Below are positions 6,995-13,049 of a stretch of DNA of 13,049 bases, one piece after another. The position numbers were made by a program, and so were the translations under genes. The stretch's first letter is position 1; each line of letters begins with the position of its first letter. Below the pieces are notes generated by a model. It worked only from the letters and a program-made list of their open reading frames with translations. It was not told the origin of the DNA and searched no databases. Source of the stretch: JBBDNC01 sp040877875 (GTDB taxonomy: Bacteria > Bacteroidota > Rhodothermia > Balneolales > Balneolaceae); assembly GCA_040877875.1 (NCBI GenBank), contig JBBDNC010000175.1, positions 1 through 13,049 on the forward strand. The letters run 5' to 3'.

Positions 6995-8269
6995 ATGGCG
7001 CAAGCAAATTACACAACGCACTCCGGAATGACAGATATCCTTCCCGGAGAAATTGAAAAATGGCAAAAAATTGAAGACCTGATTCGAACGGAAGCGAAAA
7101 AATTCAATTTCGAAGAGATCAGGACCCCCATCATGGAACAGACAGAGCTGATCGTCAGGGGGATCGGCCAGTTAACGGATATCGTCAACAAGGAGATCTT
7201 TTCTTTTCAAAGAGGGGAAGACAACTATGTACTTCGCCCGGAATGCACGGCACCGGTAGCCCGGGCTTTCGTCCAGCACCACCTGGAACAGAGGGGAGGC
7301 ACTCAAAAACTGTATTATATCGGGCCGATGTTCCGGGCTGAGCGGCCGCAAAAGGGGCGTCAGCGTCAATTCCATCAATTCGGAGTCGAAATCATGGGAA
7401 GTGACGACGCAATAGCCGATGCGGAAACCATAGCTTTTATGATGCACATCTATAAAAAAATCGGTCTTACGAACACAAAACTGAAGATCAATTCCATTGG
7501 GGATCCGGAAAGCCGGGACCGGTATAAGCAGGCGTTGACAGAATATTTTAGGCCTTTGTACGATAAATTAAGTGAACTGTCTCAAAAAAGGCTTGAAAAA
7601 AATCCACTCAGAATTCTTGACTCCAAGGAAGAAGAAGATCAGGATTTGATTGAACAGGCTCCCCTGATCGATGAGTTTCTCAATGAAGAATCAACGAGTC
7701 ATTTTAACCAGGTCAAATCGTATCTAAACGGACTTGGGATAGCATTTGAAACGGATCCTCATCTTGTTCGAGGACTGGATTATTACACCCGAACAGCCTT
7801 TGAACTGATCAGTCCCGACCTGGGATCACAAGACGCCTTAGCCGGAGGCGGCAGGTACGATTTACTGGTGGAGGAAGTGGGGGGTCCGCCGACACCTGCC
7901 GTCGGGTTTGCAGCGGGAATTGAACGGCTGATGATTGCCTGTGAAGAGCTCGGTATCGAACTGGCTTCTCCGAAAAGTGTAGAGGTGTATATCGTCACCC
8001 TGGGAGATGAAGCCCGGAAGTGGGGGCTCAACCGGCTCCCTGAGCTTCGGGAAAAAAATCTGAGTGCTACCATGGATTACAAGGGACGCTCTATGAAAGC
8101 TCAAATGAAGGATGCAAACAGGGAAAATGCCCGATACGCCCTCATCGTGGGAGACCACGAACTGGAATCCGGAAAATTCACCTTTCGGGATATGGAAGCA
8201 AGCGAGGAAGAGGCTCTTCCTTTTGATAAAATTCTTGAATTCTTCGATACCGAAGTGCAGGACAGGTGA
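6995..8269 (+). CDS. hisS: Histidyl-tRNA synthetase
   Basis: 424 residues, the usual bacterial length. It attaches histidine to tRNA-His in the cytosol; class II, dimeric. Seen in order: the N-terminal GMTDILPGE (11-19); motif 1 region around RTPIMEQTELIVRGIGQLTD (43-62); RPECTAPVAR (81-90); motif 2 with YYIGPMFRAERPQKGR (107-122), then QFHQFGVE (125-132); the HisA signature LVRGLDYYTRTAFE (257-270), with catalytic R259; HisB AGGGRYD (283-289); motif 3 AVGFAAGIERL (302-312); and a C-terminal anticodon-binding domain from about 328 with LSATMDYKGRSMKAQMKDA (356-374). All catalytic elements are present and no damage is seen. The ATG has no Shine-Dalgarno sequence. It lies 108 bases after the Usp gene on the same strand and converges with the permease gene. 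It is a housekeeping gene and probably unrelated to the osmotic functions around it. Confidence 0.97.
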   Translation: MAQANYTTHSGMTDILPGEIEKWQKIEDLIRTEAKKFNFEEIRTPIMEQTELIVRGIGQLTDIVNKEIFSFQRGEDNYVLRPECTAPVARAFVQHHLEQRGGTQKLYYIGPMFRAERPQKGRQRQFHQFGVEIMGSDDAIADAETIAFMMHIYKKIGLTNTKLKINSIGDPESRDRYKQALTEYFRPLYDKLSELSQKRLEKNPLRILDSKEEEDQDLIEQAPLIDEFLNEESTSHFNQVKSYLNGLGIAFETDPHLVRGLDYYTRTAFELISPDLGSQDALAGGGRYDLLVEEVGGPPTPAVGFAAGIERLMIACEELGIELASPKSVEVYIVTLGDEARKWGLNRLPELREKNLSATMDYKGRSMKAQMKDANRENARYALIVGDHELESGKFTFRDMEASEEEALPFDKILEFFDTEVQDR

Positions 8270-8369
8270 GAGATGTTAGGTGATAGGCAGCTGGCGGTTG
8301 ACAGTGTACAGGATGGATGCTAACTGTTTACTATTTACTGATCCCTGTCCCCTGACACCCTGTTCTCAC
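8266..8369. terminator. Convergent hisS/permease junction, possible bidirectional terminator
   Basis: The 96-base gap between the two stops is framed by a 6-bp inverted repeat (GTGAGA 8266-8271, TCTCAC 8364-8369), with ACAGG (8307-8311) and CCTGT (8344-8348) nested inside. These could fold into an imperfect cruciform overlapping both gene ends. Stems are short and there is no clear T run, so this rests mainly on the convergent arrangement. Confidence 0.25.
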
Positions 8370-10498
8370 TCTCCCTTGAGCCATTTCTTGATCTCTTTGA
8401 TATCCATTTTTTCACCGATAATGGATAACTCATCCCCTTCCCGTATCTTGTTTTCCCCGTGAGGAAAAATGATTTCATCCTGGCGTTTGATCACCGTAAT
8501 CAAACTTTCGTCAGGCAAGTCCAGGTCTTGCACCTGCTTTCCAATCATCTCGCCAGTGATGCTATCCCGGTTTACCACTATATTGATAAATCGTTCATCG
8601 CGCAGCAGAATTTCCCTCAATTCAGCTTCATCCCTCGCCCGAACCCATCTTTTAATAAAATCAACACTGTCGACCATTTCGGCAAGATGCGCCAATATTC
8701 GCAGATGCTGCCCGGATTTTTTACTGGAACTGACCAGGTAAATCAAGGCGTACAGCTTTCGGCTTTCGGGATCATCATCACTGACTGATTCAAATTTATC
8801 CTTGCCGATGGTAATCCCATTCTTAATCCGTACAAGGGCCACTTCCGAATCAATGTTACCGGGAATACGAAGATGTTTTAATGCCGTGCCTTCGCCAATC
8901 GGAATCGCTCCTTCGAGAGACTTTTCCAGTAGGTGATCCGAAATTTGCTGTTCATTCAAATTGATCCGTTTGGCCATTTCAAGTGATACCTTGTTTATCA
9001 TTTCCTCATAATCGAGATTCTCGTCCTCCACATCTAACACAATCGACCGTCCTATTGCTTTTTCATACGGATCCTGTTCTCGCAGCCCTTTTTCACGCAT
9101 GATTCCCCTCATCTCCCTTTCGAGTCCTTCATACTGATGCTTGCCCAGGCGAGCATGGACATGATAAATCGCCCCTTCGCGATCCACTTTTTCCTTGGCG
9201 TAACTGAAATACCAGATAACACTCACGGCTATCACCGCCAGGGTAAACAACAACGAGACGATTCCCATCTCCGCAATCAGGAGCACCGATATGAAAAAGC
9301 CGGCAATTTGCATCCAGGGATAGAATGGCGATTTGAAACCGGGATCGTACGCCTCAATTTCACTCTCCCGCATCACGATGACGGCAATGTTCAAAATGCC
9401 AAACAGCAAGAGTTGGAAAGCACTTGCCAGTTTTGCCACAGCTTCGACATTGAAAGAGAGGAGCAGCAAGATCATCAGAACCACGGTTGCTATCGTTGAA
9501 ATTGTAGGGGTTCCGAAGCGGCCCAGCTTTGAGAAAAAAGAAGGAATCATCTCATCCCGTGCCATGGCAAGAGGGTATCTCGCTGCAGACATAATGCCTG
9601 CATTGGCTGTCGAGGCAAATGCGGCAATGGCAGCAATTACCACCAGGATCAGGCCAGTTTGCCCGGGCAACCAGTTCATGAATACTTTACCGGCCGTTGC
9701 GACCGGGGTTAAATCGGATTGTAATGCATCCGAATCTACAAGCATGACCATGATAAACACTCCCACAACATAGATAAACGTAGCGGTAGCGAGGGAAAGC
9801 ATCATGCCGAGGGGAATATTCCTGTCCGGATTTTTAACTTCTTCGGATACACTGGCAACTTTGGTAAGTCCGGCATAGGAAACAAAAACCAAACCTATGG
9901 TTGCAAAAAATCCCTGGGGTCCAAATTGAAAAAACGGGGTAAACTCAGACCGCATAACCTCGAAAAAATCAAGAGAAAAAACGGCAAAAACTCCCTGAAA
10001 GACGTAAAAGAACAAAATACTTACAAGAGTCGCCACCAGTACATTTTGAAGCCAACTGCTTTCCTTCGCCCCTATGACATTGGTAATTCCAAAAATAATG
10101 GTCAAAACAATCGCTACAGGAGTGATCGGGAGTTCGATAAAGATGGCGATATAGGCACCCATCCCAATCAAGGCAAAAGCACTTTTGAAAATAAGGGCGA
10201 GCCAGGATCCAAGTCCTCCAACCGTTCCGAACAGCGGCCCGAGGCTGCGGTCGATAAAATAGTAAGCACCCCCTGCTCTCGGCATGGCTGTCGAGAGCTC
10301 GGCTACACTAAACATGGCAGGTAAAATCAAAAACCCGGCTACCAGGTAGGCTATAAATACCGAAGGACCTGTCTGCGCCGCAGCAAGGCCGGGCAAAAGG
10401 AAAAAACCGGAACTGAACATGGCACCGGTACTGATCGCATAGACATCAAAAAGGGTCAGTTCCTTCTTAAGACGTTTTTCATTTTTTAAAACGGGCAT
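8366..10498 (-). CDS. APC-superfamily permease with C-terminal PTS EIIA-like and TrkA-C domains
   Basis: 710 residues in one frame. Residues about 13-433 are an amino acid/polyamine/organocation permease with about twelve membrane segments. Seen: the broken first helix STGAMFSSGFFLLPG (23-37), AMPRAGGAYYFIDRSLGPL (71-89), and FVSYAGLTKVASVSEEVKNP (205-224) then DRNIP, a hallmark of the family. A charged linker (about 436-500) leads to a PTS EIIA type 2-like domain (about 500-640). There IPIGEGTALKHLRIPG (532-547) matches the GIGxGxAIPH active-site loop, and H542 is at the phospho-His position although the preceding Pro is Lys. Residues about 645-708 form a TrkA-C (RCK_C) domain, ending in EGDELSIIGEKMDIKEIKKW (687-706). 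RCK_C domains gate K+ and other transporters and in several families bind c-di-AMP. The transported solute is not readable: an amino acid is most likely, and K+ cannot be excluded because KimA is also an APC protein. ATG start without Shine-Dalgarno. Confidence 0.88.
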   Translation of the reverse strand: MPVLKNEKRLKKELTLFDVYAISTGAMFSSGFFLLPGLAAAQTGPSVFIAYLVAGFLILPAMFSVAELSTAMPRAGGAYYFIDRSLGPLFGTVGGLGSWLALIFKSAFALIGMGAYIAIFIELPITPVAIVLTIIFGITNVIGAKESSWLQNVLVATLVSILFFYVFQGVFAVFSLDFFEVMRSEFTPFFQFGPQGFFATIGLVFVSYAGLTKVASVSEEVKNPDRNIPLGMMLSLATATFIYVVGVFIMVMLVDSDALQSDLTPVATAGKVFMNWLPGQTGLILVVIAAIAAFASTANAGIMSAARYPLAMARDEMIPSFFSKLGRFGTPTISTIATVVLMILLLLSFNVEAVAKLASAFQLLLFGILNIAVIVMRESEIEAYDPGFKSPFYPWMQIAGFFISVLLIAEMGIVSLLFTLAVIAVSVIWYFSYAKEKVDREGAIYHVHARLGKHQYEGLEREMRGIMREKGLREQDPYEKAIGRSIVLDVEDENLDYEEMINKVSLEMAKRINLNEQQISDHLLEKSLEGAIPIGEGTALKHLRIPGNIDSEVALVRIKNGITIGKDKFESVSDDDPESRKLYALIYLVSSSKKSGQHLRILAHLAEMVDSVDFIKRWVRARDEAELREILLRDERFINIVVNRDSITGEMIGKQVQDLDLPDESLITVIKRQDEIIFPHGENKIREGDELSIIGEKMDIKEIKKWLKGE

Positions 10499-10674
10499 GT
10501 CAATGAAATATAAAGTGATTAATTTTTTTTATAACAAAGCAGGGCATTTTTCTCCTTGCTGAAATTTATATCCCCCGTTTAAAATACCAATCCTATCTGG
10601 AAGTCATGCAGAAAAATTTGATACCCCAAACAGCTCTTCATCTTAACCCTGCACATGTACGGACAGTACCTCTC

Positions 10675-12831
10675 CTAATTGTTAAAGACGATCACCGGAC
10701 ATTTGCACATTCGCAGAATATTTTCCACCCGGGGCCCCAAATATAACCTCTCACTACCCGGCTTCACATTCGTTCCGACCAGCACCAGGTCTATTCCATT
10801 GGTTTCCACGAGATCGGTAATAACTTCCTCCGGGCTTTCCCCGATTTTTACAACTCCCTCGGTTTGAACTCCAAATGCCTCACCGAGCTTTTCTAATTCG
10901 GCAACCATCTCATTTGCAAACGACAGTTTACTGTCCATTTGTCGTTGTCGAATATGTCCCCTGAGGCGGGGTTCATGGGTCACCACATTCAATGCCATAA
11001 CTTCCCGTGACTTGTCGGGTTGTGCAATAAAAAATGCGAGTTCAGCAGCACTTTTGGCTGCCTGACTGCCGTTAGTCGGGACCATGATCCGCTGGGGGAT
11101 CCACGACGAGCTGATCTCTTCTGACTTCACTATCATGGCCGGACAGGGAGAGACCCGTACCAGATAGTCGACAATCGGGCTGAACAAATGCTTGCTGTCC
11201 GGTTCCTTTTCAGTAGCTCCCAGGACAATCAGATCATAATCTTTTTTAGCTTCGTCAATGATCGCATCCCCCGGCTTTGAACTTTTCACAACTTTGGTCA
11301 CCAGTTCTTTTTGATTGAAATACCCCGATAACTGCTTTAAATACTTTTCGCATTCATCACTGTTATCCTTATTCGTAACCGTCATAATTGTTACAGACAA
11401 TTCCCTGTCCACACCGAGCTGATCAAGGATAGCCGCCTCAATCGATTGCAATTCCGAAGTGTCCGGCAAGTCCCGGCGCATCCGTACAGGCAGCAGAATA
11501 CGATGTATGTCTGCAACGATACTGCCGGACTCCAATTCCTCTTTCTTCAAACGGGCTTTTTCTTCATCCCCTATTTCCACCCTGGTTAAAACCCACCGTA
11601 GCGCAACGGGAGCCATCAGGGAAGTAGCTATCGCCATCACTACAATGATCGAAAACATATCCTGTGAAAGGATCCCCAAACGAAGCCCGATGGTCGCAAT
11701 AATAATCTCCATAGCTCCTCTTGCATTCAACCCGGCTCCAAAGCTGAGAGAAGTCCAGTGATCCTTTTTACCAATCCATCGGGCGCCGGCATAGGTGCCG
11801 ATCACTTTTCCGAAGGTTGCAATAAGAATAACAATCAATGTAATCAGCAATAACGCCGGTTCCATGAGATTGATGATATTTACCTTGAGCCCTGCTACCG
11901 CAAAAAAGACAGGGGCAAAAATACCCAGGGCAATACTTTCCAGTTTCACATTTACATTTTCCGGCAGACGCGGCATCATCCCGAACAGAATACCCATTAC
12001 AAATGCTCCAAGTATGGCTTCAAGATGCAGGGCCTGGGTGATCGCCCCCCACAAAAAAGCCAACACAATAACCAGCGTTAACAGGCGGTCGTGACTCAAC
12101 ACCTCATCCTGAACATAGATCAACAATTTTCTGACAATCCAGCGCCCGACAGTAAAACTCAGAATCAAAAACGCAAGAACACTCCCGATAATCTGCAGAA
12201 TACTTCCCGCTGTTACGGCATCTCCGGCAGCCAGGCCGGCAACAATCGACAGTAAGATCCAACCCGTTGTATCATCACTCATTCCTGCTGCAAGAATCGT
12301 CTGACCGATGTCCCGGCGCATCAAATTCATATCCATCAAAACCTTGGCAATCACCGGAATGGCTGAAATCGCCAAAGCCGTTGCCACAAACAGGGAGAAG
12401 ATGAGACGTTGTTCGGGGTCGGCAAGCAGAAATTCCGGCAGGTACTGGCCCAGTATAAAACCGGAGAGAAACGTAACGGATATCCCCCCGACGGAGACCC
12501 CAATGGCCGTACGGGCATGGCGCTTTATAAGCTGAATATCTGTTTCCAAGCCGGTAATCAGTAACAGGAACATCGCCCCCATCAGGCTCACCAGCTCCAG
12601 TAGATATCCCTGCGTTTCATTCTGCGGAATCACCCACTCTCCGATCAGCGGAACGGCACTACTGAGAATGGAGGGGCCCAGAATAATACCTGCAAGGATT
12701 TCACCGACAACGGAAGGCTGGCCGAGTCTCTGCGCAATCTCTCCAAATGTCCGCGCAGCTAATAACAGCACACCGACCTGGAATACCAGCATCAAAATAT
12801 CATCATGAGGGGCGGCTGAAAAAATGTCCAT
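10675..12831 (-). CDS. CPA2 cation/proton antiporter fused to two Usp domains
   Basis: 718 residues. Residues about 10-416 form a CPA2 Na+(K+)/H+ exchanger with about twelve to thirteen membrane segments. Seen: GQPSVVGEILAGIILGPSIL (37-56), characteristic of the family; AISAIPVIAKVLMDMNL (154-170); SDDTTGW (185-191), with paired D186 and D187 at the ion-binding site, the arrangement of electrogenic exchangers such as NapA; FFAVAGLKVN (309-318); and GLNARGAMEIIIATIGL (367-383). The cytoplasmic tail carries Usp domain 1 (about 440-570, DLIVLGA and PCPAMIV) and Usp domain 2 (about 580-718, RIMVPTNGSQAAKSAAELAF at 581-600, then DLVLVGT and CPVIVF). In domain 2, LGP replaces the LGS of the ATP loop. 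Likely role: Na+ export or pH control under salt, with the tail sensing nucleotide or stress. It precedes the permease gene by 176 bases on the same strand, so co-transcription is possible. ATG start, no Shine-Dalgarno sequence. Confidence 0.93.
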   Translation of the reverse strand: MDIFSAAPHDDILMLVFQVGVLLLAARTFGEIAQRLGQPSVVGEILAGIILGPSILSSAVPLIGEWVIPQNETQGYLLELVSLMGAMFLLLITGLETDIQLIKRHARTAIGVSVGGISVTFLSGFILGQYLPEFLLADPEQRLIFSLFVATALAISAIPVIAKVLMDMNLMRRDIGQTILAAGMSDDTTGWILLSIVAGLAAGDAVTAGSILQIIGSVLAFLILSFTVGRWIVRKLLIYVQDEVLSHDRLLTLVIVLAFLWGAITQALHLEAILGAFVMGILFGMMPRLPENVNVKLESIALGIFAPVFFAVAGLKVNIINLMEPALLLITLIVILIATFGKVIGTYAGARWIGKKDHWTSLSFGAGLNARGAMEIIIATIGLRLGILSQDMFSIIVVMAIATSLMAPVALRWVLTRVEIGDEEKARLKKEELESGSIVADIHRILLPVRMRRDLPDTSELQSIEAAILDQLGVDRELSVTIMTVTNKDNSDECEKYLKQLSGYFNQKELVTKVVKSSKPGDAIIDEAKKDYDLIVLGATEKEPDSKHLFSPIVDYLVRVSPCPAMIVKSEEISSSWIPQRIMVPTNGSQAAKSAAELAFFIAQPDKSREVMALNVVTHEPRLRGHIRQRQMDSKLSFANEMVAELEKLGEAFGVQTEGVVKIGESPEEVITDLVETNGIDLVLVGTNVKPGSERLYLGPRVENILRMCKCPVIVFNN

Positions 12832-12948
12832 AAATTTTGTTTCTTAATCTATTCTATACTGCTTGACTGCTTTTTCCAGGCATGATTTTAAAAGGTACCG
12901 GATTGAAGTTTTACTCAATTGTTGATATATGACAAATGTGCATCCCCT

Positions 12949-12970
12949 GCAACATCAATTTGCATATCTA
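12949..12970 (-). promoter_or_regulatory. Motif upstream of antiporter, shared with GSMT upstream region
   Basis: The minus strand reads TAGATATGCAAATTGATG and then TTGC, about 118 bases before the antiporter start. It is the counterpart of the motif at 3361-3376 upstream of the betaine operon, where an extra ATG triplet is present and TAGATAT (3394-3400) lies 18 bases further away. Function unknown; a shared regulator site or promoter region is a guess. Confidence 0.3.
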
Positions 12971-13017
12971 TAAGAGGGTTTTGAAAAACCAGGAGTTTTG
13001 TTCAATATCAAAGCCTG

Positions 13018-13033
13018 TCCGCCGGCCGGCGGA
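13018..13033. repeat. Perfect 16-bp GC-rich palindrome
   Basis: TCCGCCGGCCGGCGGA is identical to its own reverse complement. It lies in the intergenic region upstream of the antiporter, outside any gene seen. Its core CCGCCGGCCGG also appears in the hairpin at 5866-5901, so it may belong to a dispersed intergenic palindrome family. It could be a transcript end for a gene beyond the right edge. Confidence 0.5.
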
Positions 13034-13049
13034 TCGGAACCGCAGTTTA

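Noticed and set aside
8366..10498. KimA-type K+ importer
   Set aside because: The EEVKNPxRxIP segment and overall pattern fit general amino-acid permeases, and the C-terminal domains differ from KimA. Kept only as an alternative.

Overview
The window looks like a stretch of chromosome from a moderately or strongly salt-adapted bacterium, most likely a Bacteroidota-type halophile such as Balneolota or Rhodothermota. That placement is inferred. It rests on the gene families present, on A-rich leaders without a Shine-Dalgarno sequence in front of most genes, and on one TAnnTTTG-type promoter match. No rRNA or marker gene fixes it. No tRNA, rRNA, CRISPR array or intact mobile element was found.

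Left part (about 275-3245, minus strand): a glycine betaine synthesis cluster read in the order glycine/sarcosine N-methyltransferase (2424-3245), sarcosine/dimethylglycine N-methyltransferase (1460-2296), and a divergent methylenetetrahydrofolate reductase-like protein (275-1264). The first two enzymes convert glycine to betaine with three SAM-dependent methylations. The third may supply methyl groups from the folate pool. The left 274 bases hold no supported gene.

Centre (3246-4193): a 948-base divergent spacer. Its left half is very AT-rich. Its right half is GC-richer and holds a possible gene remnant, a TAnnTTTG box and a clean 8-bp inverted repeat. It separates betaine synthesis from betaine uptake.

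Centre right (4194-8269, plus strand): a BCCT-family transporter with a complete betaine-type aromatic box, a tandem universal-stress protein (Usp), and histidyl-tRNA synthetase (hisS).

Right part (8366-12831, minus strand): an APC-superfamily permease fused to a PTS EIIA-like domain and a TrkA-C (RCK_C) domain, then a CPA2 cation/proton antiporter fused to two Usp domains. A perfect 16-bp GC-rich palindrome lies near the right end.

Taken together, apart from hisS, this reads as a salt- and osmotic-stress island: make betaine, import betaine, exchange Na+/H+, and move a solute through a permease with nucleotide-sensing-type cytoplasmic domains. The main points for follow-up are the permease-EIIA-RCK_C fusion, the unusual MetF-like enzyme, and a short motif shared upstream of the betaine operon and the antiporter at nearly equal distance from the two start codons.
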